Assembly (NCBI GenBank): GCA_029834535.1
Contig: JAQMWT010000670.1
Location: forward strand, 372,001 to 436,000
Direction: 5' to 3'
DNA length: 64,000 bases
DNA from: Chrysophaeum taylorii
Lineage: Eukaryota; Sar; Pelagophyceae; Pelagomonadales; Pelagomonadaceae
The position numbers and the translations under genes are program-made. This document shows positions 31,749 through 41,390 of the stretch, in pieces (position 1 is the first letter of the stretch; every line of letters starts with the position of its first letter). The notes below the pieces were generated by a model, which did not search any database, was not told where the DNA came from, and was given only the letters and a program-made list of their open reading frames with translations.

Positions 31749-32788
31749 TTGATGCCCGCAAGATGCTCATTCCGCGAGACACGAGCGCCGCCGAGAATTG
31801 CTGGGTTGGAGGCGTCGGCACTGACGGCCGAAAAAAACATCCGCGCCGAAAGAGACGAGCTCAAAGCGTCGCTTCGAGCCATCGCAACCTCGCGAGGCGA
31901 GATCGGCGCGTTCGTAGAGCGCGTGCGGCACTTTCAGCGCGTTGGTCGGGAGCGCGGCCGAGTCGTTCGACGCGGACGAGCTCCGCGTACTTCAGCAACA
32001 ACAGTTTCGCGAGCAAACGAGTGAATTCGCCGACGAGAACGAACTGGCTCGAGCGAACTCGAACTTGGCCAGAAAAGGGTACGCGGGCGACTACTACGAG
32101 ATGCTCGAATTCGTCGTTTACACCGGGGATGCTGCCGGAAGCGCAAGCGCCTTTGGCGATCGCTTGGACGCACTACATCCAGCAGAGTACTTTAGCAGTC
32201 GCCGTCCGGTGCCGCGCGCGCCGTCTCCGTTCCCACTTGACTACGCGCGCGTCGACTCCGAGCCAACGAAAGGCAACTGGCTCAACGTCGCGTGCGGCTC
32301 TTGTCGCGAGCTTCTCGAGGTGCCCGCGCGCAAGAATAAAGAATCGAAAATCTACTGCCTCGATAACGACGCAAACGCGCTCGAGTACGCTCTGGTCCTT
32401 CTCTCCGAGGCGCCAAACGCCGACGCCCTGTCTTTCGTGCAGAAAAACGCGCTTCGCCTGATGAATGCCAGTGCGACCAGCAAAGTGTACGGACAATTAA
32501 CTACGATCTACAGCGCGGGCCTATTCGACTACCTCTCGTCTCGTTCGCTCGTTCCTTCAATCCGCGGTCTCTACGACGCGCTCGCCCCCCGGAGGCCTGT
32601 TCATCATGCCCTTTAAAGATATGGCCCGCTACGAGACCTTCGACTACCACTGGCGTTTGGAATGGCACTATTTCCTCCAGCGTGCCGAAGCCGACTTTGT
32701 CCAAATTCTTGCGGATGCCGGTAACCCCGAAACCAGCATCGCGATGGACAACTCTGGCGTCATCATGTTCTTCCTCGCTCGCAAGTGA
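31749..32788 (+). pseudogene. SAM-dependent methyltransferase, frame-interrupted
   Basis: Three consecutive coding-like blocks in different frames. The first is helical (ALTAEKNIRAERDELKASLR, about 31820-31935). The second holds the methyltransferase core: NWLNVACGSCRELLEVP (motif I), IYCLDNDANALEYA (motif II) and TTIYSAGLFDYLSSR. The third completes the C-terminus (LFIMPFKDMARYETFDYHW to MFFLARK). The break between the last two falls on a C6 run near 32588; the earlier one is near 31935. The core resembles bacterial-type methyltransferases of the 3-hydroxypalmitate methyl ester / EF-like group. It may be a pseudogene or carry indel errors. Confidence 0.6.
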
Positions 32789-33935
32789 GCAAAATATGCC
32801 GTGCGACTGCGACGCACATGTTTTACGACGACGACGACGACGAATGTTGAACTCGTTAGTAACGACGTCAACTTGCGCGACTGCTCCCGGTTGATGACAA
32901 CTACCGACGTAAATTGTGTTATCGCGAAAGTGTGCTTGCATTACACGAATCAGAGTGTCACGATTGTTATAAATGGCAAAAAAAAATTTAAAATGCGGAC
33001 GTAACTTGTGTGGTCGATTCTTCTTCCCTTTTCTCGAGTATGGTGTGATTTGGAGCGCATGAGTGATAATCAGGTCGCTGTCCTCCCCGAGTTCTTCGCA
33101 TTATTAATGCCTCGGTTGAAAAAACAGCCCTCTCGAAGAGAAGAGAAGAGAAGAGAAGAGAGGCTGTTTTGCCAAAGCTCTTCGGGTGATTAATGCGTGC
33201 GCGAAACCGTCGTCGCCAGATCAGTCTGTGTGTCTGTGTCCGTCCTGTCCGTCTTCCGTATTTTTTTCTTTTTACGAGCTAGAAAAAAAAAATTACCTAT
33301 AGGACGCAAGACTGCTGCTTCCAAACCAGAAAAGAAAGCAGATAAAGAAAAACTTGCTAGAAAGAGAACTTACCTATAGGACGCAAGACTGCTTATTAGG
33401 ACGTCTTCCGTTTTTTCTCGCGGTAAACCGCGTCGTGGCGACCGACGGCGGACCGCCGCGCGGTCCGGGATGACGAGACAAACCGTCCGGCGCTCGGCGG
33501 GAGATCGTGCGGGAAAACGAAAGAGGCGCAAGTAAATTCCTTTGAAAAGGAACTGGTACTCGAGTGTCCTCGCCCAGGAAGAGAAAGTGTACAAGCGCGC
33601 AGTTGATGGGTGGAAGCGCTAGTGGCGTGTTCGAGACGATCGCTTTCTCGAGCGCGAAGAACGTGCGGTCCGTCGCGACAAGATGGAGCGATTTCAGGCC
33701 GCTCGTCGTCGCGAAGCTCTTGCCGCCGGCGACGAGGTTGCGGCGATGCTGCTTGAGCGTCAACGCGAGGACAAGCGTATTGCAATTGCAGAGCGGCGTG
33801 ATGATCGTCTAGAAGAAGCGCACGCCGGCAACGAGGACGCGACGCTCGAGGACGAACGCGAGGCTGATCGTCTGCGCCACGCCGTACGCCGCAAGAGTTG
33901 CAGGGAAGCTAAACGAGTAGTAGTCAGTCCTTACT
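32789..33935. other. Spacer with duplicated CCTATAGG motif and a coding-like fragment
   Basis: CCTATAGGACGCAAGACTGCT occurs as near-identical copies 77 bp apart (palindromes at 33296-33303 and 33373-33380). GAAGA repeats sit near 33139-33160. From about 33600 to 33940 the plus strand reads as a charged coiled coil (RFQAARRREALAAGDEVAAM, LLERQREDKRIAIAERRDD) with an in-frame TAG upstream; no start, family or 5' exon is evident. Confidence 0.4.
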
Positions 33936-34647
33936 ACTAGTCGACAGATGTTTGTCTGTCTTTAAATGTCGACTGCTAAGAGGGGGGGGGGGGGTGTGGG
34001 TGGGAACGGGAGGAAAATGTCGCATTATTAAAAAGGGCTAACCCTGTTTGTCTGTCTTATTTGTCTGTCTTTAAATGTCGACTGCTAAGAGGGGGGGGGT
34101 GTGTGGGGAGCATGAAGGATGTGGGTGGGTTTGTGGGGTATGAGGGATGTGCCTGACGGGCGGAGATAACTGTCTGCCTGTTTGTTTGTCTTTAAATGTC
34201 GACTGTCTTGTTACAACTGGAATGGGGCGTTAGACTAGCGATAAGGGAATGAAGTAGGGATACTAGATACGTGGTGCAGGGGTAAGTGTCATAGCTTCCT
34301 CACATGTCTAGTTTGTTTGTCTTTAAATGTCGACTGCTAAGAGGGGGGTGTGTGTGGGGGGCATGAAGGATGTGGGTGGGTTTGTGGGGGAGGAGGGGTG
34401 TGCCTGACGGGCGGAGATAAGTACACGGGACCTAGTCGGGGTCATCGCCGAGTCGTGGGGCATTGTTTGTCTTTAAATGTCGACTGCTAAGAGGGGGGTG
34501 TGTGGGGGGTGCATGAAGGATGTGGGCATTGTTTGTCTTTAAATGTCGACTGCTAAGAGGGGGGTGTGTGTGGGGAGCATGAAGGATGTGGGTGGGTTTG
34601 TGGGGTAGGAGGGATGTGCCTGACGGGCGGAGATAAGCACGCGGGAC

Positions 34648-35230
34648 CTAGTCGTCGGGGTCATCGCCGAGTCGTGGGGCAGGCGAAGAGAGGACGGGCC
34701 CCGCCCGTAGGTCGGACGCATGCTGCCGCCGGACGTATGTGCGACGAAGGGTGACGTCCTGCTGGGATCGGGCGGCCTGGGTGGGGTTCCCCGAGGCGGC
34801 GACATGGGTGAGGGCGGTGAGGGCACAGCGAGCCCGGCCTAATGCGTTGGCGATCCCCCACTCACGGTAGATGCGGCGAGTTTGGGCCGCCTTTTCCTCT
34901 GTGAAGTTGGCGCAGCCGCTTGCCACCCAGGTTCGCGCAGCGATGCGCTCTGCGCATGCGAGCGTGGCACGCCGCGCTGGCCTCACCGAAGGCACCAAAG
35001 ACGAGGCCGGCGACGGTGCCGTAGCTACGTAGCCGCTGTTCGACAGGGCCCAAGAAGCCAGGCGGTGGTGCTGTACCCGGCTGGGGGATGATGGCGTCGA
35101 TGCTGCGGGCGTGAGCGAGGTATTCGGAGTGGACTTGCGCTGCGCGCCGATCGACAGGCGACGGGTGGGGGGGATGGAGGGCGTGGGCGGTGTATAACGA
35201 ACCCCATGCACGTGACTCGGGTTTTGATGT
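34648..35230 (-). CDS. Repeat-encoded conserved ORF, copy A
   Basis: Product of unknown function encoded in every cassette. Conserved blocks in the best copies are GPVEQRLRSYGTVAGLV, GAFGEASAACHALAKTCAE, RRIYREWGIANALGRARCAL and RSQQDVTLRRTYVRRQHA, ending LSSPAPRLGDDPD and TAG or TGA. Copy A carries a frame difference in its middle, so only parts read together. Comparable GAFGEAS-type tails recur in repeats of other protist genomes as far as I recall; I could not check this. It is transcribed divergently from the helicase fragment. Confidence 0.45.
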
Positions 35231-35597
35231 CGTAGAGTTGCTCCGTCAGTCACCACCAACGCCCCCCCTTTTTTTTTTTTCACCCAAAGCCCTGCAGCTT
35301 CCGCGCCGGCCCTATTATTATTATTGTTGTTATCTTAACTACTAATCGACAGATGTTTGTTTGTTTGTCTGTTTGTCTTTAAATGTCGACTGCTGAGAGG
35401 GGGGGGTGTGTGTGGGGAGCATGAAGGATGTGGGTGGGTTTGTGGGGTATGAGGGATGTGCCTGACGGGCGGAGATAAGTACGCGGGACCTAGTCGGGGT
35501 CATCGTTTGTCTGTCTGTCTTTCTGTGTCTGTTTGTCCCTCGATTTAGGGTAAGGATCAGGTAGGCGCGAGAGTAAGGATCAGGTAGGCGCGAGAGC

Positions 35598-36130
35598 CAG
35601 ACAGTGATCCTCCAAGCCGTCTACGGCGCAGACTATTTCCACGACCCGCGGCGGCTCTTTCAGCGCGCCATTCTCACGCCCCGTCGAGACGATGTTGTCG
35701 ATGCTGACAACGCGCGCATGACCGCGGCCTTTTTTTCCCGGAGACGAGGCGTCGGAGTTCTTTTCGGCTGACTAGGCTGGGTCGGAAGACGACGCCTCGC
35801 TCTTTACAGTAGAGTTTTCAACTCCCTGACAACCAACGGCATGCTGACTTTGATCGCGAGCTTAAAGTCTTCGCAACCTCGACCCGTCGCACGGCCACTG
35901 CAACGGTACCAGATACATGATCGATCGTGTCGTTGTCACCGAGGCTCCTCCAACCTGTATCCCTTAAGGCCCGCCTACGCCAAACGATCACCAAGAGCCA
36001 GGGCCAGACGCCCCGCGAGGTCGGCGTCCTCTTGCCCACAAGCCCGTCTTCTGCCACGTCCAGCTCTACGTGGCTCTCTGTCGATCGGCAACCTCGAGGA
36101 TATCCTCTTCTTGGTCGACGACTCCACCCT
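35598..36130 (+). pseudogene. Helitron/PIF1-like helicase C-terminal fragment, copy A
   Basis: Fragments of the last helicase motifs of a Helitron-type PIF1 helicase: DYFHDPRRLFQRAILTPRR, HCNGTRYMIDRVV and, in the best copies, TINKSQGQTPREVGVLLP with QLYVALCRSATPR. The start point (just after TTAGGGTAAGGATCAGG) is shared by the copies. The frame is broken several times, so no functional helicase is expected. Confidence 0.65.
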
Positions 36131-36322
36131 ACTCCACACGTGCTGCGCAATAACGATAAGCCCCCTCCCGGCGTCTACACGCGCACTATAGGTTAACTTA
36201 CTGGGACCAGGTGAACTTACTGGAACCAGGTGAACTTACTGGCGTTAGAGATTGGGACTAGGTGAATTTAGTGACCAGGTGAGCTTACTGAGACCAAGTG
36301 TGAACTTACTGGGGCTTTTGAC

Positions 36323-36578
36323 AGGGTCGGATAAGAAAGTTCGTACGAGCCGTTAACTATGTTTCAGTTTGTACTAAGACATACTCAACGGATCGCTGAG
36401 CTATGTTCATTTGTACTCAAGCAGTGTGTGCCGCACGCCGCGAGATCGTCGCGATGGAACTAATCCCCATAGTGAAGTCGGCATCCTTTCGCCCCCTCAC
36501 GCAAAAAAAGGGAAAAGCCCACGCGTTGTAGGACCCGTCGTTGCGGCGCGGGCTAGTCTCGTTTTCTTATCCGACCCT
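36323..36578. mobile_element. 256-bp MITE with 16-bp perfect TIRs
   Basis: AGGGTCGGATAAGAAA at 36323-36338 and its exact reverse complement at 36563-36578. The insertion interrupts the iteron region of cassette A; cassettes B (about 41560) and D (about 63310) show the uninterrupted site (GGGTTTTAGAGTAAACTC in B). No coding capacity. The target duplication is unclear. Confidence 0.75.
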
Positions 36579-36847
36579 ACTTTGGAAGTAAACTCAAAGT
36601 TTAGCGGCGTGTGCGGATCAAAGCGGCTTAGATTGGCGGGGGTGAGAGCGACGAGCTCGAAGGAGAGTGGGGTGAGTGGGTGCGGGTTTACGCCGAACTA
36701 TAGAGATTGGGCTTACGCCGAATTTACTGGGGTTAGAGATTGGGACTAGGTAAACTTAACGGTCCGGCCTGTGGCTCCCATGCTTGCTCGGGAGAGGTAT
36801 GAAGTTAGTTTAGTTCGGGCGGGCCGACCACGTGAAGGGTAAGCGTG

Positions 36848-37426
36848 ATGGAAGTAACTTGGAGCACGGAGGACGCGGCCAAGGAGCTCTCGTTGTCCAA
36901 GGACGGAGTGACCGTGACGGGGGACAAGGGGTATCGTATGGCGCGATGTGTTGTGGGTGTGTCGAGCGGGACGTGGTACTTCGAATGTCGTATTCGGCGC
37001 GAGGAGGGTCACTATCGGGTGGGATGGGCCCAGAAGAAGGCCGAGCTGCGTGCCGCCGTGGGGTTCGACAAGTGGGGATTCGGATACCGGGACATCCGGG
37101 GTGCGGTGGTTCACGACTCGAAACGACTCGACGACATGTGCGCGCCGTACGGAGCGAACGATGTGGTTGGGTGCTCGATCGACGTCGACGCCGGAGAGAT
37201 TGGTTTCTATAAGAATGGCGAAACCCAGGGTGTCGCATTCCGCTCGGTGCCCGCGGGGACCTACTATCCTGCCGTATCCTTGTACGGAAATGCCCAAATA
37301 ACGGCGAATTTCGGTCCGACCTTCGATTTTCCTCCCGAAAAGGACCACAAACCGATCTCGGACCTCGCTTCCCGGGTGCGACCTCCAGTCGAGACGAGGG
37401 CCTCGAAGCGCCATCGCGTTATTTAG
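36848..37426 (+). CDS. ASH2-like SPRY protein (COMPASS subunit core)
   Basis: 192 residues, nearly all one SPRY domain of the ASH2L/Bre2 type, a WRAD component that stimulates histone H3K4 methyltransferases. Key blocks: GYRMARCVVGVSSGTWYFE, HYRVGWAQKKAEL, AVGFDKWGFGYRD, YGANDVVGCSIDV, EIGFYKNGETQGVAF, YYPAVSLYGNAQITANFGP and FPP, then KPISDLA, matching the RPMSDM that precedes the DPY30-binding helix in ASH2L. The family's N-terminal PHD/winged-helix part and a full DPY30-binding helix are missing, so this is a minimal version or a paralogue. Lies between two inverted repeat cassettes. Intact frame, TAG stop. Confidence 0.8.
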   Translation: MEVTWSTEDAAKELSLSKDGVTVTGDKGYRMARCVVGVSSGTWYFECRIRREEGHYRVGWAQKKAELRAAVGFDKWGFGYRDIRGAVVHDSKRLDDMCAPYGANDVVGCSIDVDAGEIGFYKNGETQGVAFRSVPAGTYYPAVSLYGNAQITANFGPTFDFPPEKDHKPISDLASRVRPPVETRASKRHRVI

Positions 37427-37490
37427 GAGGTACACCCCGGGGCTGAGATCTGATCTCTACTCGGATTAGCCTCGCAGAAGCGCGTTAGTT

Positions 37491-38774
37491 TTAGCTCGGG
37501 GTGATCTCGACGACCCCGTTGTTCTCCAGATTTCTCGCGTGGACGACGATGCGGTAGTTCTCATCGCTCTGGCGCTCCTTCATAGAGTCCCATTGGACGA
37601 GCGACGGCGGGAGCCTTAGCGGTGGTGATCTGGTGGTGGTGGTGGTGGTGTCGTCGTCGGCGGCATCCGTGGATGAAGTAAACGAAAAACTGCGGGACGA
37701 GGAAAAGGAGCCGTGTCGCGAACGAGGCGAACGCGGCGAGTAACAGAAGGAGGAAGATCGCGGCGACGCGAGAATCTGGGAGTCCGTCGTAGATCCGCAG
37801 CAGCAAACGCCTCGAGGATCCTTGCCAGCGGTGGTGACGAGGACGGCGACCCAGGTGCAGACGAGCCAGGGAAAGACCCACCAGATCGTCGCGAGGTAGT
37901 CCGCGCCCGTGCACGCGGGCTGCTGACATCGGAAAGGTAAATCGCGAATCGCGCGCGGAACGAGGATACCTCCCGCGTAAAGCAAAATAAATACCACGGG
38001 AACCGCGAGACCCGAGAGTCTCACCACGATGCTGCGGCGGACCCTGTTGTTGGCCCGGAGACCGCGCGGCGACCCGGGGTCGGCGTACGCGAGCTGCGCG
38101 CGCACGGAGAGAGCGTTCCAGACGCAGAGCGCGATAGCCCCAATCTCGATACAAATAGCTCCGGCGTGCCACAGGAGATTCAATACAGTATGCGTGCACC
38201 CAGGCCGGCCCCTGTCTGGCACGGCGAACCGCGCCATCAGCGCGTAGAAGGTCGCGTGGTGAGCGGCGGCGACGGCCGCGGCGATCCCAAACCACGAACA
38301 CCGCTGCACTCTGGGGGGATCTATGATAGAAATCCGAAAGCTCAACTGCGCCTCGCGGGCCTTGTGGTACGCGCACAGCAGCTGGAAGAGAGCGAGCTCG
38401 AAGGCGTATCGAATGCACGCTTCCGCCGTCTCCCGAGCTGCCGCCGGAAGCCTTCCGGCGGAGCCCGTCGGATCCACGCCAACCACCGCCTGCGCGACCG
38501 TCCCGCACGCGCAGAACAGCACCGCGCGCTCGAAGTCGTTCCAGGGACCGCCGCGCCGCCGGCTCGACCGCAGCAAACGCGCGAGGCACGCGAATGCGCA
38601 GCTCAGAGTCCCCTCGGACACCACCAGCACAACCAGCTCCCAATTGGTGACGAGGTCTGTCCACGGCCTCTCGCACTCCGTCCCGTACGCAAACCATCGG
38701 CACGGCCGGGACCCCATCGTCCACGTCGCCGAACACGGTTTTAATCGCCACGCCTCCACGTTATCTCTCGACAT
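37491..38774 (-). CDS. Seven-helix membrane protein, unknown family
   Basis: 427 residues from ATG to TAA, single exon. About seven hydrophobic helices lie within residues 40-325: ELVVLVVSEGTLSCAFACLA, FERAVLFCACGTVAQAVV, AFELALFQLLCAY, FGIAAAVAAAHHATFYALMA, HAGAICIEIGAIALCVW, LAVPVVFILLYAGGILVP and WWVFPWLVCTWVAVLV. The C-terminal 100 residues are cytosolic-like, Ser- and Thr-rich. A receptor-like topology, but no GPCR family motif recognised. Lies in the segment flanked by inverted cassettes A and B. Confidence 0.6.
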   Translation of the reverse strand: MSRDNVEAWRLKPCSATWTMGSRPCRWFAYGTECERPWTDLVTNWELVVLVVSEGTLSCAFACLARLLRSSRRRGGPWNDFERAVLFCACGTVAQAVVGVDPTGSAGRLPAAARETAEACIRYAFELALFQLLCAYHKAREAQLSFRISIIDPPRVQRCSWFGIAAAVAAAHHATFYALMARFAVPDRGRPGCTHTVLNLLWHAGAICIEIGAIALCVWNALSVRAQLAYADPGSPRGLRANNRVRRSIVVRLSGLAVPVVFILLYAGGILVPRAIRDLPFRCQQPACTGADYLATIWWVFPWLVCTWVAVLVTTAGKDPRGVCCCGSTTDSQILASPRSSSFCYSPRSPRSRHGSFSSSRSFSFTSSTDAADDDTTTTTTRSPPLRLPPSLVQWDSMKERQSDENYRIVVHARNLENNGVVEITPS

Positions 38775-39017
38775 CGCTGACCACCAAACTTGAAAACGCG
38801 CTGTGGCAAACCTTCGTTCGCTGGGGAACTTTAATATCTCAAGCTTCTTCTGTCAGTCAGGGCAAAAAAAAAACAAGCTTCTGATTAATTATTATTATTA
38901 TTGCATCTTGGGAAGAATATAATAGCAAGAAACATAATAAGAACATAAGAACACGCAGCGTGTGGTGGTGGTCATGTCCGTTGTTTATTTTTTTTTTATT
39001 GTTGTACAACAAGTGGC

Positions 39018-39101
<84 letters not shown>
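39018..39101. repeat. (TTGC)21 microsatellite
   Basis: 84 bp of uninterrupted TTGC tetranucleotide repeat. Confidence 0.95.
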
Positions 39102-39169
39102 CAATGCGCGACAACAATCTTGGCGGCGGAGCGGAGTGTCAAGCGGCTGACGCACCGTTGAAAACGAAA

Positions 39170-41390
39170 TGATATGCGTGCACAATACAAAGTCGTCGTC
39201 GGTTCAACTGGTGCTGCGAATGGCAAGTGCAAGAGGACGAACAGGGGCGGGGGGCACATGCGACACAGATCGCGGCGGCATAAACTTTATCTGGGATGTG
39301 TCATAGCCACGAAAGTTGACTCCATTCACAAAAAAAAATCCCGTCGCAGAAGGACCGGCAAACCAGAGGTCAGACGACAGCGAGGTGACGGCACGCATAC
39401 CATCCGCCCCGGACGTGACTGAAGTCAATTAGATTCACAACGGTCCGTCGTCGCCGCAATGGAGACCGTGCCCATCATGGAGGCCGAACAACCGCTGGCT
39501 GGTAGACGATCCTTGACTTGAGACGACGACGAACTACGAGGCGGCAGCGGCTCGGTCTGAGGAGGCGCCAGTTTGCGATGTCGGCGGCACACGCGGCTGC
39601 GCCTATTCCTCCTGCCTCTGAAATTCACTAACCATTTCGCCAGGGCAAGAGGATCGACAAACGTTGAAGGCGAGGTGGTAAAGGCACGCGTCCCATCCGA
39701 CGATGATCGAGTATCAGGCGTCGCGTATGAAGACGTACGGGCGCCAAGGCTTGTAGATCGATCGTCTGGCGTTATAGCAGGAGTCGATCGAGCTTGACGG
39801 CTGTGCCATCCAATGATGTTGGAGCTTCAATGAATTTTTGGGCGGAAGTCGCACTTTCTTGCTTGGTCTGCCGGGATCGTCTCCATGCAAACCATCGACT
39901 CGTGGAAAAAAAAAATGGCGGATTGGTCACCGTACGAGAAGCCGCCCGCATCGACTCCCTCCGTGCGGACTCTCGCACCACAGATGGGCTCGCTTAGATT
40001 CTTGTCGTTTCACTTTTTTTTGCAACTACTGCTCAATAAATCCAACCGCTTTACCTTTCGTGAGGATTACTCTCGCAAATCAACGACTCGGGTTTCAAAG
40101 TCAATCAGAAGAGGCAAATCCGCGGCGCCCTATCCCTTGAGAGCCACTGCAGAATCTTTGTCGTTGAAATGCACAATCACATACGCGTACAAATCGTGAT
40201 TTAAACTACCAGCTTTTATAAACAATTGCTATGAAGCTGTATGGATGTCAAACGAGGTCATTGAGTTACCTCCTGCTCGAGGCCGAGAAGTATAACAGAC
40301 GTGCGAATCATCGACATTCTTTGATCGGGATTACAAACATGGAATACGGTATGTGCTACGAAGAACGAGACGGACGACACTTCCTGGTTACTTACTCACT
40401 CCCTCACTCACTCACTCACTGGTTTACTGTACTTCGGCGACCGCACCGTGTCCGAGCAAGGCATCGACGGACCACGTCCAGGGACTCGTACCGACCAGCT
40501 TTTTTAGCCGTGCTAATTTTTTGATTTTGCTCAAGACAGTGCGCGAAGATGTAGGTACGTCGAGCGAGCAGTATCCACGGACGAGAATTGCTTCGTAGGC
40601 AACGTCTAGGAATTTAAGGCAGCTGTGCCTAGAATAGAAGGCGCTTGCAAACCTCGTACATGGTGAAGTATGACATGCGCGAGGAGTTCTATAGAGCAAG
40701 AAAATGCGCTACGATGCGTTCTTCTTCCGATAGCCCTGGCGAGGATGTCGGTAAGTGAAAAGATAGCCTTCGACCCAACTTCGCCAAGCTCCCCACCAAC
40801 GACCGTCTCCACAGAGAGTGGCAGCAACTCACGGAGAGTATTTTAAAGGAAGGTTCGCAGTTATCACGAAGTTTGTAAATACCGGCTTGGCAGGACCAGC
40901 GAGCTCGTGGGGCTGGCACGCGCGTGTCGAGCATTTTGCCGGAGGTCCGTCACGCACCGAGCGTGCTGGCGTCCGCAGGACGTCGGACTCGCGTCGTCTC
41001 GATGGATGGTGCGAAGAAACTCTCGCGGGCTCGATTGCCCACTCGAACCACGTTCCATCGAGGAGACACCGTCCAGGCAAAACATATATCTACCAAACTG
41101 TGGGTTAAATAACAGTGGCCGGAAATTTTCGATAACAACCGCTATCGCGCAAACCCCGGGCCCGCTGAAGAGGATGTGTTCTGGCCGTCGGTGTGCTCCC
41201 ACCTGAGAGCCCAACCTGCCGGCGACCATTGGTATGATGACAATTGATGATCGCGAGCAGGGCACTTTTGGAACAAAAATAATATTCATCAACCTGCGGT
41301 TGCTGCTTGCGGCGGCGAATTGTGTCTCGTTGTGCGCTCTGCGAACGAACGAACGAACTATAACTAATTAGAGGCCAGCTTTCCCCAGAG
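39170..41390. other. Unassigned segment with coding-like islands on both strands
   Basis: Minus strand: FAGPSATGFFFVNGVNFRGY (about 39350-39290) and TSPSTFVDPLALAKWLVNFR (about 39680-39610). Plus strand: GITNMEYGMCYEERDGRHFL (about 40325-40390) followed, after a possible intron, by YFGDRTVSEQGIDGPR, and GRFAVITKFVNTGLAGPASS (about 40852-40910). These look like exons of decayed or unrecognised genes. No domain assigned. This is the inner part of the segment between inverted cassettes. Confidence 0.3.

Larger units (their letters stand above)
33936..36770 (+). mobile_element. Repeat cassette copy A (Helitron-helicase-derived)
   Basis: Left to right: several copies of a satellite-like unit (TTTAAATGTCGACTGCTAAG then a G run, GGGAGCATGAAGGATGTGGG, CCTGACGGGCGGAGATAA); a conserved minus-strand ORF (34648-35230); another unit (35370-35505); a helicase C-terminal fragment on the plus strand (35600-36130); and iterons GTGAACTTACTGG with AGAGATTGGGACTAG (36180-36330, 36660-36760). 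The same order recurs, inverted, at 41.4-42.8 kb and again at 60.7-63.6 kb. No Rep/HUH domain or transposase is visible, so the copy is non-autonomous. Confidence 0.7.

Noticed and set aside
4910-33645. Reassigned TAG codon, suggested by in-frame TAGs in coding-like sequence at 4910, near 27000 and near 33640
   Set aside because: TAG is also the natural end of several intact genes (24146, 37426, 55334, 60734), the 27000 case is better explained as an intron acceptor, and the other loci look decayed or mis-assembled.
33936-35600. CRISPR-like array made of the TTTAAATGTCGACTGC units
   Set aside because: Units are variable in length and spacing, lie in a eukaryotic repeat cassette and have no cas genes nearby.
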